A DNA stretch of 45,112 bases from Oceanospirillales bacterium (GCA_003233115.1 QIKV01000021.1:1-45112), one strand, 5' to 3'; counted from the stretch's first letter, positions 35,715 through 43,515 are shown. Numbers and translations: made by a program. Notes: generated by a model from the letters alone, not told the origin.

Positions 35715-36271
35715 TTCACTCTCTTGATATTTACTGCTGGTCTGAGCATCTGGGGAGGTTTGATGTCAATCAGGTGATCGCGCAGGCTGCGGCGACCGCG
35801 GCACAGGCGACTCATGACCGTTCCGACCGGAATGTCCAGAATTTGGGCCACGCTCGCATATGAAAAGCCTTCAAGATCAACCAGGGTAATAACCTGGCAA
35901 TGATTTATCGGTAGCTTCTGTACTGCTTCGCGCACCTTTTGTACCAGTTGCTGTTCACCGGCCCGGTGTTCAGGGGTTACTTTGTCAATAATTTCCAGGC
36001 TGTCGCCAGACAGGAACTCTCTCTTGGCACGGCGGTAATCCGTCAGGCAGTTGGCCAGGATGCGGAACAACCAGCCTTCGGCTGCGGCAAAGTCCCGCAA
36101 CTGTTTCTGGTTACTCAGCGCCTTTAACAAAGTCTGCTGCACCAGGTCGTCTGCCAGGTGGGGGTCGCTGGTCCAGGCATAAGCCATGCGGTACAAGCGC
36201 TTCCTGTTATTTACCACCAGTCGTTTAAACGCCTTGCGCTGACTGAAACCAAAAATATTTTTATATGCCAT
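35711..36271 (-). CDS. ECF-family RNA polymerase sigma factor (sulfur-cluster associated)
   Basis: 186 residues. Sigma region 2 spans about 15-95 (RLYRMAYAWTSDPHLADDLV, then AAEGWLFRILANCLTDYRR). Region 4 spans about 115-165, with LPINHCQVITLVDLEGFSY and the helix-turn-helix ending VGTVMSRLCRGRRSLRDHL. It is a different subgroup from the sigma factor at 1336. The anti-sigma gene overlaps its stop by four bases. Divergent from it lies a secreted DsrE-like gene. Autoregulation is likely for this class, and a GGAAC element lies about 110 bp upstream. Confidence 0.93.
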   Translation of the reverse strand: MAYKNIFGFSQRKAFKRLVVNNRKRLYRMAYAWTSDPHLADDLVQQTLLKALSNQKQLRDFAAAEGWLFRILANCLTDYRRAKREFLSGDSLEIIDKVTPEHRAGEQQLVQKVREAVQKLPINHCQVITLVDLEGFSYASVAQILDIPVGTVMSRLCRGRRSLRDHLIDIKPPQMLRPAVNIKRVK

Positions 36272-36379
36272 TCAATACAGCCGTGTGTATGTGTTTGCTA
36301 CGAGAATAAGACGCAAGAGGGCTATGGTTTATTCCACGTTTTAGGGCAGAAACTGAAATATAAGGGATTATTTTACAGA

Positions 36380-36384
36380 GTTCC
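36380..36384 (-). promoter_or_regulatory. candidate ECF-type -35 element before the sigma gene
   Basis: On the minus strand TTGGAACTC centres on GGAAC (36384 to 36380), the most common -35 core of ECF promoters, 109 bp before the sigma start. The -10 region at 16-17 bp is AT-rich (CTTATATTTC) and has no clear consensus. The case rests on one pentamer. Confidence 0.3.
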
Positions 36385-36435
36385 AACGTCATTACCTCTT
36401 GAAACCGCGATTAAATCCTGAATTGCGGGTCATTG

Positions 36436-36469
36436 AACCAGCCGTGAAGGGCTGGTTATGAACCAGGAG
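36436..36469 (+). promoter_or_regulatory. leader with two mutually exclusive hairpins at the ribosome site
   Basis: AACCAGCC (36436-36443) pairs with GGCTGGTT (36450-36457) around a six-base loop. The same CTGGTT (36452-36457) can instead pair with AACCAG (36461-36466), which contains the first bases of the AGGAG ribosome site (36465-36469) of the following gene. The first hairpin would leave the site open and the second would partly block it. Confidence 0.5.
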
Positions 36470-36475
36470 ATCTTC

Positions 36476-36931
36476 ATGAATATTCGTAAATTTGCCGGCT
36501 TGGCCAGCAGTCTTGTATTGCTATACACGCTTCTTGTCGCAGGTACAGCTATTGCCGCTCAGGAAGAAAAACCCTTCGCAGAGCAGAAGTTTGTCCTGCA
36601 GATCAGTGATATGGATCCAGCCAAGCAGACACTCGTCCTGAATGTGGCAAAAAACCTCATAAAATACTATGGACAGGACCAGGTGGATGTCGAAATTGTC
36701 GCGTTTGGTCCCGGCCTGCGCCTGCTTTTTAAAGACAACGCCAATAGCGCCAGAATTACCGGCCTGACAAGTACCGGTGTGCGTTTCGCAGCCTGCCAGA
36801 ACACGATTAACAACATGAGTGCCAAACTGGGGCATGCGGTTGCGCTTAATGAAAATGCCACGCCGGTTGTGGGCGGCGTAGTGCGTATCAAGGAGCTGAC
36901 TGATCAGGGCTACCTGTTGGTCAAGCCGTAA
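36476..36931 (+). CDS. secreted DsrE-like protein (paralogue B)
   Basis: 151 residues from ATG 36476, which has AGGAG seven bases upstream; an in-frame ATG at 36458 lies before the ribosome site and is rejected. The signal peptide ends near AIAAQ (about 25-29). The mature domain is DsrE-like: KFVLQISDMDPAKQ, helix VLNVAKNLIKYYG, VDVEIVAFGPGLRLLF, VRFAACQNTI with Cys107, and a C-terminal strand YLLVKP. Length and cysteine position are identical to paralogue A after soxB. It is divergent from the ECF sigma gene and followed by a porin, so it is a candidate target of that sigma factor. Confidence 0.77.
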   Translation: MNIRKFAGLASSLVLLYTLLVAGTAIAAQEEKPFAEQKFVLQISDMDPAKQTLVLNVAKNLIKYYGQDQVDVEIVAFGPGLRLLFKDNANSARITGLTSTGVRFAACQNTINNMSAKLGHAVALNENATPVVGGVVRIKELTDQGYLLVKP

Positions 36932-36983
36932 CCAGTGCATAGAAAACACATGCAGAAGCAGAAATAGTTGTAGGGAGAGACTG

Positions 36984-38339
36984 ATGAAAACTCAACGATT
37001 AAGAAAAAGTGTGGTGGCGGGTGCGGCGTGCCTGGGAATAATCCTGGGCGCGACCAACGCGTTTGGTTCGAACTGGCTTACATTGCAGGGTACCGAACCG
37101 GCGGGTGCGGAGCGGTTGGCCAAGGTCTGGGGGTTTGTCCAGGTGCAATACCAGGATGACCAGAGCGATCCGAACCCTGCCGGTGGCTATATTCCACCTA
37201 AACTGATCCAGCCGGACTGGGAGTCGCAATCCGCATTCAATGTCAACCGCGCGAGGATCGGCGTGCGGGGTGTGGCCATGCCGCTGGACCAGAAAATCAA
37301 TTACTTTTTACTGGTGGAACTGGGTAACAATGGCATCACCGAGCCGGGCAACTCCTTCGCCAAAGCGACGGATGCGAGCGTTACGTTTAATCATATCAAG
37401 GGTGCCCGTGTACGCGCCGGTCTGTTTAAATATCCGGGCTCAGAAGAAGGACTCCAGGCCATCCATGTATTTGATTACATCAATTTTACCTGGGTGACAG
37501 CACAAATGTTGCTGGAGCGCTTTCCCAACAGAAACTACACACCCAATATTCCCCCGCAGACGCTACCCCCAGAAACGGCCTTCAACGGATTTCAAAATGG
37601 GGTCGGGGCTTTTCGCGATGTGGGTGTGCAGGTTTTTGACTGGTTCAAGGTCGGCAAAGACTGGGAGCTTTCCTATGCTGCAATGATCGGCAACGGCAAT
37701 GGCCTCAATTTTTCAGACAATGACAACAACAAGGATCTCTACTTTTATGCAGCAGCAGAGAAGGTCTTTGGCGGCAAGGGCCCGCGTCGCCAGGGCCTCA
37801 AGTTCTTTGCCTGGTCACAAACCGGTAAAAGGACTGCAGACCTGAGCAATGACGGCCTGTTCAACCCGGCGGAATATGACCGTGACCGCTATGGCGCTGG
37901 TATCAAGTACCTGCGCAAGGGTCTGCGCTTCACGGCAGAATACATGAAGGGTGAAGGCATGATATGGCAGGCGCCACACAACCCAAGTTTCGGGATCGGC
38001 CCCGGTCAGGGCAAGCCCGGTGCACCCGGCAACGGTGCTTTGGCCGAAGGCAAGGGTTTTTATGTGGAGGGCGGTTATCGATTTAAAGGCACGCCGTGGG
38101 AACTTGACCTGCGCTATGACGAATATAATCGCCTGGATGGCGACCGTTTTCAGATTGACTTTGACCGCACCACGTTTGGTGTGCAGTACTTTTTCAATCC
38201 ACGGGTACGGGCGGCATTCAACTATGAAATACGCAATGCGAATGCGCCAAACTTCCCGGGCGGGAAGGGGCCGAACGCCAATCTGGACGGCATTGACAAC
38301 CGCATTGCGATTCAGATTACAGCCATCTGGTCACAGTAG
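36984..38339 (+). CDS. outer membrane porin-like beta-barrel protein
   Basis: 451 residues with a signal peptide ending NAFGS (about 25-29). The mature protein shows alternating amphipathic strands (FQIDFDRTTFGVQYFF, VRAAFNYEIRNA) and a C-terminal strand ending IAIQITAIWSQ, typical of barrels. It resembles phosphate-selective (OprO/OprP-like) porins in its N-terminal VNRARIGVRG and the barrel end. The solute is not evident; a role in passing thiosulfate or another anion is a guess from context. GGGAGAG precedes the ATG. It lies 52 bp after the DsrE-like gene. Confidence 0.75.
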   Translation: MKTQRLRKSVVAGAACLGIILGATNAFGSNWLTLQGTEPAGAERLAKVWGFVQVQYQDDQSDPNPAGGYIPPKLIQPDWESQSAFNVNRARIGVRGVAMPLDQKINYFLLVELGNNGITEPGNSFAKATDASVTFNHIKGARVRAGLFKYPGSEEGLQAIHVFDYINFTWVTAQMLLERFPNRNYTPNIPPQTLPPETAFNGFQNGVGAFRDVGVQVFDWFKVGKDWELSYAAMIGNGNGLNFSDNDNNKDLYFYAAAEKVFGGKGPRRQGLKFFAWSQTGKRTADLSNDGLFNPAEYDRDRYGAGIKYLRKGLRFTAEYMKGEGMIWQAPHNPSFGIGPGQGKPGAPGNGALAEGKGFYVEGGYRFKGTPWELDLRYDEYNRLDGDRFQIDFDRTTFGVQYFFNPRVRAAFNYEIRNANAPNFPGGKGPNANLDGIDNRIAIQITAIWSQ

Positions 38340-38362
38340 GTTCCTGATGGTGTAGTGCTGCA

Positions 38363-38392
38363 CAGCTTCCGGCCAACCCCGGCCGGGAGCTG
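38363..38392 (+). terminator. strong hairpin between porin and soxW
   Basis: CAGCTTCCGGCC (38363-38374) pairs with GGCCGGGAGCTG (38381-38392), a twelve-base-pair stem with one T-G wobble and a six-base loop. It is followed by ATTTCTT, a poor T-tract, so it may terminate partially or protect the upstream transcript end. Confidence 0.55.
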
Positions 38393-38428
38393 ATTTCTTC
38401 CCTGTTGGTACTTGCAAAAGGTCCTCAA

Positions 38429-39040
38429 ATGAACAAAGTGGCTACCATTGTCGTAATGAAATACCGGCCCCGGTGGTGTGGGTTTCTTGCCTTCCTGCTG
38501 CTGTTGGTAACACTCAACATAGCGGCAGCGCAAGACACTGTACGCGACCCGCGGGAGTTTTTTTTCACCCAGTCCTTTGGCGACCTGCCGGAAGAACTGG
38601 CGACGGCACGGCAACAGGGGAAACAGGGAATGCTGCTGTTTTTCGAAGCGGAAGATTGTCGCTACTGTATCGCCATGCTCAGGCACGTATTCAACCAAAA
38701 GCGGGTACAGGACTGGTATCAGAAACATTTTTTAAGCCTTGCCATAGACATTCACGGCGATGTGGAGATCAAGGATTTCGATGGCATCACCTTGCCTGCG
38801 AAGGTATTTTCCGAGCAACGCAGGGTGTTTATTACACCGGTTCTGTCCTTTATTGATCTTGACGGAAATGAAATCTATCGCCACCTGGGTATGGTTAAGA
38901 CCCCGGAGGAGTTTCTTATCATGGGCGAGTATATTGTCGGCAGGCACTATCTCGATACAGAGTACCGGGTATTCGCCAAAAAACAGGGGCTACAGCAGGC
39001 CGGGCAGCCAAACCATACCAGCGCCGGAGCAGAAAAATGA
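38429..39040 (+). CDS. soxW: SoxW-like periplasmic thioredoxin
   Basis: 203 residues from ATG 38429, preceded by AAAGG; the frame is open further up but without a site. A signal segment (CGFLAFLLLLVTLNIAAAQ) is followed by a thioredoxin fold with the redox pair CRYC (77-80) in FFEAEDCRYC and the cis-proline in ITPV (about 135-138). SoxW proteins keep periplasmic Sox components reduced in thiosulfate oxidisers. The stop overlaps the transporter start by ATGA, so the two are coupled. Assignment as SoxW rather than another DsbD-linked thioredoxin rests on context. Confidence 0.8.
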   Translation: MNKVATIVVMKYRPRWCGFLAFLLLLVTLNIAAAQDTVRDPREFFFTQSFGDLPEELATARQQGKQGMLLFFEAEDCRYCIAMLRHVFNQKRVQDWYQKHFLSLAIDIHGDVEIKDFDGITLPAKVFSEQRRVFITPVLSFIDLDGNEIYRHLGMVKTPEEFLIMGEYIVGRHYLDTEYRVFAKKQGLQQAGQPNHTSAGAEK

Positions 39041-40185
39041 TGGAGTGGGAGCCGGTTTACAAGGTCGCCATGCTGAGCTTCCTTTTGGGAATCGTATTTG
39101 GGGCAGTGGTCAATAAAACAAACTTCTGCACCATGGGTGCCATCAGTGACTGGGTAAATATGGGCAACAAGGATCGCTTGCGCGCCTGGTTGCTGGCTAT
39201 TGGTATCGCGATTCTGTTGACTCAGGCCATGCATTACAAAGGCATCATCGACATCGGCGAGGCCATGTACCTGACCCCTAATTTCGGCTGGCTGGGTTAC
39301 CTGTTCGGTGGGTTCCTGTTCGGGGTCGGCATGACCCTTGCTTCCGGTTGTGGGCAGCGCACCCTGGTCAGGGTCGGTGGCGGCAATCTGAAGTCCCTGG
39401 TGGTCATCATTCTGCTCGGCCTGACGGCTTACATGACCATGCGTGGTTTACTTGCATTGGTCCGGGTGAATGTAATCGAGGTGACGAATATCAACCTGGC
39501 CGCAAAAGACATCCCCGACCAGGGTATCGGAACCCTTCTCAGCACGGCCATGGGCGTTGAGAACCGTGTACTGATCAGCCGGATTGTCGCGCTGCTGCTC
39601 GGTGGCGGACTGGTCATTTATGCGTTCCTAGGAAAAGGCTTCAGGCGCAGCTTTGACAACATCCTGGCAGGTGTAGTGATAGGCCTGATTGTTGCCGCCG
39701 GTTGGTATGTTACCGGGGTGATCGGCTTCGATGATTTTGAACCGGTACGCCTTGAATCGTACACATTTATCGCGCCAACTGCGCAGACACTGATGTATCT
39801 GCAGACATTTACCGGAGCGACCATTAATTTCGGCATTGCAGCAGTTTCCGGGGTCATTCTGGGCTCATTTCTATACGTGATTTTCACCGGCAAGTTCCGG
39901 TTGGAGACCTTCAGCGACCGGGGCGATATGATCCGCCACATGCTGGGCGGGGCGTTGATGGGGTTTGGGGGGGTGTTGGCCCTGGGGTGTACCGTTGGCC
40001 AGGGGATAACCGGAATGTCCACGTTGGCGCTGGGGTCTTTGCTGGCACTGCTCAGCATCGTCTTCGGCAGCGCCCTGACCATGAAGATCCAGTACTACAG
40101 CCTGGATGATGGAGGTTTTTTCAGCGCGTTGCGGCAGTCACTGGCTGATATGAAACTACTTCCCGCCGTGCAACGGGAAGGCTGA
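39037..40185 (+). CDS. YeeE/YedE family transporter (thiosulfate/sulfur uptake type)
   Basis: 382 residues, about nine or more membrane helices. The family cysteines are in NFCTMGAISDW (Cys31), ASGCGQRTLVRVGGGNLKS (Cys105) and ALGCTVGQGITGMS. In the studied bacterial member TsuA, equivalent cysteines relay thiosulfate through the membrane. This protein is coupled to soxW and convergent with tusA, so import of thiosulfate or sulfane sulfur into the cytoplasm, handed to TusA, is the likely role. ATG 39037 lies in the ATGA overlap. Confidence 0.88.
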   Translation: MMEWEPVYKVAMLSFLLGIVFGAVVNKTNFCTMGAISDWVNMGNKDRLRAWLLAIGIAILLTQAMHYKGIIDIGEAMYLTPNFGWLGYLFGGFLFGVGMTLASGCGQRTLVRVGGGNLKSLVVIILLGLTAYMTMRGLLALVRVNVIEVTNINLAAKDIPDQGIGTLLSTAMGVENRVLISRIVALLLGGGLVIYAFLGKGFRRSFDNILAGVVIGLIVAAGWYVTGVIGFDDFEPVRLESYTFIAPTAQTLMYLQTFTGATINFGIAAVSGVILGSFLYVIFTGKFRLETFSDRGDMIRHMLGGALMGFGGVLALGCTVGQGITGMSTLALGSLLALLSIVFGSALTMKIQYYSLDDGGFFSALRQSLADMKLLPAVQREG

Positions 40186-40187
40186 AA

Positions 40188-40415
40188 TCAGGAAGTTTTG
40201 CGTATAAGAAAGGTGTAAACGCCACCCTCTTGAGCCTGCTCGACCAGTTCGTTGCCGGTGGTGCGACAAAAAGCGGCAAAGTCGGCCACGGAACCCGCGT
40301 CTGTCGACAGGATTTCCAGTGTGCCTCCGTCCGGTACGGACTTCAGTGCCTTTTTTGCCTTCAGTATAGGCAAAGGGCAATTGAGGCCTTTTGCATCGAG
40401 TACTTGGTCAGCCAT
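40188..40415 (-). CDS. tusA: TusA-family sulfur carrier protein
   Basis: 75 residues from ATG 40415, with AAGGA nine bases upstream; an ATG at 40433 lies before the site. The family motif is LDAKGLNCPLPILKAKKAL with active Cys13 in CPLP. TusA carries sulfur as a persulfide in the cytoplasm and in sulfur oxidisers passes it to the rDsr or sHdr systems. It is co-directional with dsrE2, 26 bp downstream of it. It ends two bases from the convergent YeeE gene. Confidence 0.92.
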   Translation of the reverse strand: MADQVLDAKGLNCPLPILKAKKALKSVPDGGTLEILSTDAGSVADFAAFCRTTGNELVEQAQEGGVYTFLIRKTS

Positions 40416-40441
40416 AATACTATTTCCTTTCAAACGTCTGA

Positions 40442-40969
40442 TTAAATAAACAGGTTGATATGGCTTTGAGTCGCCACTTCAATATAGGTTGCAGCACCGG
40501 CGAAATCCAAACCTTCAATCATGTCTTCGCGTGTGTATTCGAACATGTCCATGGTCATCTCACAGGCGATCAGACGTACATCAGCCTCAATGGCGAGTTC
40601 GCGAAGCTCGTGGATCGGTGCAATACCTTTCTTTTTCATCAGCCTTTTCATCATGCTGGAAGCAGCGGCATCAACACCCGGGATCGCCGATACGATATTC
40701 GGCATACCCATGTGCATACCCATCATGGGCATCTTCATGGCGGGGTTACCCAGCGAACTGACCTGCAGATTCAAATCTTTCATTAAAAGGTTCAGGCCGT
40801 AAAAGGTAAAGAACATCGTGACTTCGTGCCCCATTGCGGCCGCCGTGGTACCGAGTATGAAGGGTGGATAGGCCCAGTCAAGGCTACCCTTGGTGACAAT
40901 AATCGACATGGTGTTCGGGTTAATGCCTGGGTTTACTTGTGGACTGCTCATTTCTGCTACGTTGCTCAT
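40442..40969 (-). CDS. dsrE2: DsrE2-type sulfurtransferase (DsrE/DsrF/DrsH-like)
   Basis: 175 residues. The N-terminal strand MSIIVTKGSLDWAYPPFILG and the Cys motif VRLIACEMTMDMF (Cys136) are those of the DsrE2 family found with TusA in sulfur oxidisers. A methionine-rich segment MKMPMMGMHMGMP (78-90) occupies a loop common in this group. The hydrophobic middle suggests membrane association. It probably shuttles sulfur with TusA. The start is preceded by AGAAGG. The gene order dsrE2-tusA, without a rhodanese, is seen here. Confidence 0.88.
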   Translation of the reverse strand: MSNVAEMSSPQVNPGINPNTMSIIVTKGSLDWAYPPFILGTTAAAMGHEVTMFFTFYGLNLLMKDLNLQVSSLGNPAMKMPMMGMHMGMPNIVSAIPGVDAAASSMMKRLMKKKGIAPIHELRELAIEADVRLIACEMTMDMFEYTREDMIEGLDFAGAATYIEVATQSHINLFI

Positions 40970-41309
40970 GATAAAAAACCTTCTCTTGTTAGGAGCTTAA
41001 GACCCCTGAGTATATATAAATTTTGTTTATTAAGGAAATCGAATGTTCAAGGATAGAAGAAAGGCAATGGGGCTGGAATCTTTCAGATGCCCTTGGCAGG
41101 CTGAACTGCCGGGTGCAGATTCCCCTGTGTCAACTTGAGTTTTTCTGCCCTGATCACTGAGCGGGGTTGACCCTGATGCAGATGCAGGATTAACAATGTT
41201 TAATGTTTTAACCGTCGTCACTGCAGCGGCAAACGGGTATGCTTGCAACCGCCTGTCGACACTTCCGGTAGAAGAAAACAGGCTGTTATGACCCTCTGGA
41301 ACCCACACC
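40970..41309. other. 340-bp divergent intergenic region
   Basis: Contains the dsrE2 promoter on the minus strand (AT-rich, with TATATATA near 41013) and the promoter of the response regulator on the plus strand. No gene is supported; a 31-codon open frame at about 41196 has no ribosome site. I see no RNA gene signature. Confidence 0.5.
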
Positions 41310-41999
41310 ATGCGCACCCTTGTCATTGAAGATGATATAGAAACAGCAAACTACATTGCCAAGGGCCTGAAAGAACACGGCCACGCGGTTGATCAGGCTA
41401 TCGATGGCAAAGATGGCCTGTTTATGGCGCTGGAAAACGACTACGACACCATCATCCTGGACCGCATGCTGCCTGCACTCGATGGTCTGTCGGTCCTTGC
41501 TGCCCTGCGCAGTTCGGACCGGCAGACACCGGTGATCATTCTCAGTGCAATGGGTGAGGTGGACGACCGCGTACAGGGCCTGAAGGCGGGTGGTGACGAC
41601 TACCTGGTCAAGCCTTTTGCGTTTTCTGAACTACTCGCACGCATCGAAGCACTGCTGCGGCGTGGCGAAATGAAACCCGATACCACCCTGTTAACGGTCG
41701 CCGACCTGGAGTTGGATCGTCTGACCCACCGGGTCAAACGGGCGGGTAAAACCATTGACCTGCAACCGCGCGAATATCTGATCCTCGAATACCTTATGCA
41801 ACACGCCGGCCAGATCGTCACCCGCACCATGTTGCTGGAAAATATCTGGGATTATCACTTCGACCCGCAGACCAACATCATCGATGTGCACGTCAGCCGG
41901 CTGCGTAACAAGATTGACAGGGACTTCGACCCGGCACTGCTACAAACTGTGCGCGGCGCGGGTTATCGCCTGTTCGAACCGCTGTTGGATTCGGGCTAG
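41310..41999 (+). CDS. OmpR-family response regulator
   Basis: 229 residues. The receiver domain has the acidic pair EDD (7-9), phospho-acceptor Asp51 in TIILDRMLP, Ser79 as the switch residue and Lys101 in LVKPF. The C-terminal winged helix (about 130-225) carries LQPREYLILEYLMQH and VHVSRLRNKID. It is the DNA-binding output of the sensor kinase encoded three bases downstream. The target is unknown; the downstream yfdX and moxR genes are plausible. The start has only a weak upstream site. Confidence 0.95.
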   Translation: MRTLVIEDDIETANYIAKGLKEHGHAVDQAIDGKDGLFMALENDYDTIILDRMLPALDGLSVLAALRSSDRQTPVIILSAMGEVDDRVQGLKAGGDDYLVKPFAFSELLARIEALLRRGEMKPDTTLLTVADLELDRLTHRVKRAGKTIDLQPREYLILEYLMQHAGQIVTRTMLLENIWDYHFDPQTNIIDVHVSRLRNKIDRDFDPALLQTVRGAGYRLFEPLLDSG

Positions 42000-42002
42000 A
42001 CC

Positions 42003-43397
42003 ATGCAACACCGCCTGCTGCACAGTTTCAGTTTCCGCCTCGCTTTTACCTATATGACACTGTTCGGTGCTTCGGTGTTGATACTGCTGGGGTTTATTTA
42101 CTGGTCCACGGCAGCCTACATGTCGCGCCAGGCGGATGCCACCATCGCTGCCGAGATCACCGGCCTGGCAGAGCGATATGACCTGGACGGCCTCGCCGGT
42201 CTTATTGAGGTCATTAACGAACGTCTGTCGCGCAAACCCACCGGCTCATCCATCTATCTGCTCACCACGACAATCAAGACACCCATCGCCGGCAACCTCA
42301 ATCGCTGGCCGGTCGTGCCGGCCGATAAGGGTGGCTGGTTGAACTTCCGGCTTGAAAACGCCGGTCGCAGCAAAAACGAAATCCACCTGGCCCGGGCGCG
42401 CAGCTTTTTCCTGTCCGGTGGCTTTCACCTGTTGGTGGGCCGCGACATTTATGCGCTGGAAGAAACTCAAAAACGCATCATCCAAACCCTGATCCTCGGC
42501 TTTGTCATCACTTTGCTATTGGGTGGTGCCGGTGGCGTAGTACTCAGCCGCCGGGTTATGCGACGCCTTGAGTCCATCAACACCACCAGCCGCGAGATCA
42601 TCAATGGCGACCTGTCACGCCGTATCCCCCTGCAACACAGTGGCGACGAGTTTGATTCACTGGCCACCAATCTCAACGCCATGCTCGACCGGATTGAGGA
42701 CCTGATGGAAGGCGTGCGGCGCGTTTCCGACAGCATCGCCCATGATCTGCGTACCCCGCTGGCGCGGTTGTGCAACCGGCTTGAACTGCTGCGTAGCGAA
42801 GCAGAAAAAAGTGGCTGCAATCCAGATCTGGCCGAACAGGCCATGAGTGACGCCGACGGCCTGTTGAAGACTTTCAATGCCTTGTTGCGCATCGCGCGTA
42901 TCGAAACCCGGCAGCACAGCGAGACGTTCAGCGCGACAAACATGGACACCCTGTTGCACGACGTGGTTGAACTTTACGAACCGCTGGCTGAAGAAAAAGG
43001 GCAGTCTCTGAGCCTGCAGGCACAAGCCGGTGTGTTCATGCAGGGTGACCGCGACCTGCTGTTTCAGGCCATGGCCAACCTGCTGGACAACGCCATCAAG
43101 TACACCCCGTCGCAGGGGCAGATTGAGATCACCCTCGGCGAGCAGGCCGGGCACGGCCGGATCACTATTGCCGATAGTGGAATCGGTATCCCCGAGGCTG
43201 AACGGCAGCAGGTATTCCAGCGCTTTTACCGCCTGGAGAAAAGTCGCACCAGCCCCGGCAGTGGGCTGGGCCTCAGCCTGGTGGAGGCCGTGGCGAGAAT
43301 CCACGGCATGACGCTGTGGCTGGAAGATAACCAACCAGGCCTGCGGGTCTGTTGCGAGTTTCCAGCAACCCGCACTACCAACATTAACGAATCTTAA
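42003..43397 (+). CDS. sensor histidine kinase
   Basis: 464 residues. Two membrane helices (about 13-36 and 160-181) enclose a periplasmic sensor region of some 120 residues with no recognised ligand motif. HAMP follows at about 182-235. The HisKA box is SDSIAHDLRTPLARL with phospho-acceptor His247. The ATPase part shows the N box ANLLDNAIKYTP, G1 IADSGIGIPE and G2 GSGLGLSLV. Topology and size match QseC/CzcS-like kinases. It starts three bases after the regulator stop, so the two form one operon. Confidence 0.94.
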   Translation: MQHRLLHSFSFRLAFTYMTLFGASVLILLGFIYWSTAAYMSRQADATIAAEITGLAERYDLDGLAGLIEVINERLSRKPTGSSIYLLTTTIKTPIAGNLNRWPVVPADKGGWLNFRLENAGRSKNEIHLARARSFFLSGGFHLLVGRDIYALEETQKRIIQTLILGFVITLLLGGAGGVVLSRRVMRRLESINTTSREIINGDLSRRIPLQHSGDEFDSLATNLNAMLDRIEDLMEGVRRVSDSIAHDLRTPLARLCNRLELLRSEAEKSGCNPDLAEQAMSDADGLLKTFNALLRIARIETRQHSETFSATNMDTLLHDVVELYEPLAEEKGQSLSLQAQAGVFMQGDRDLLFQAMANLLDNAIKYTPSQGQIEITLGEQAGHGRITIADSGIGIPEAERQQVFQRFYRLEKSRTSPGSGLGLSLVEAVARIHGMTLWLEDNQPGLRVCCEFPATRTTNINES

Positions 43398-43515
43398 TTC
43401 CCCCTCCACCTCCAGTTAAACCCGCCTGACGTACTGTTGCATCCAGGGCCAGCATTGAAAAGTGGTCTGTCGAGAAAATCCAACGGGGGTTTTCAAGTAA
43501 AACGAGGATAGCCAC

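Noticed and set aside
40442-40969. DsrE2 as part of a dsrEFH (TusBCD) operon
   Set aside because: No dsrF or dsrH follows; the neighbour is tusA and the Met-rich type belongs to the DsrE2 group.
41196-41291. 31-codon open frame in the dsrE2-regulator gap
   Set aside because: No ribosome site and no recognisable sequence feature.
42657-43409. 250-codon minus-strand open frame opposite the kinase
   Set aside because: Antisense to HisKA and ATPase motifs that are clearly coding on the plus strand.
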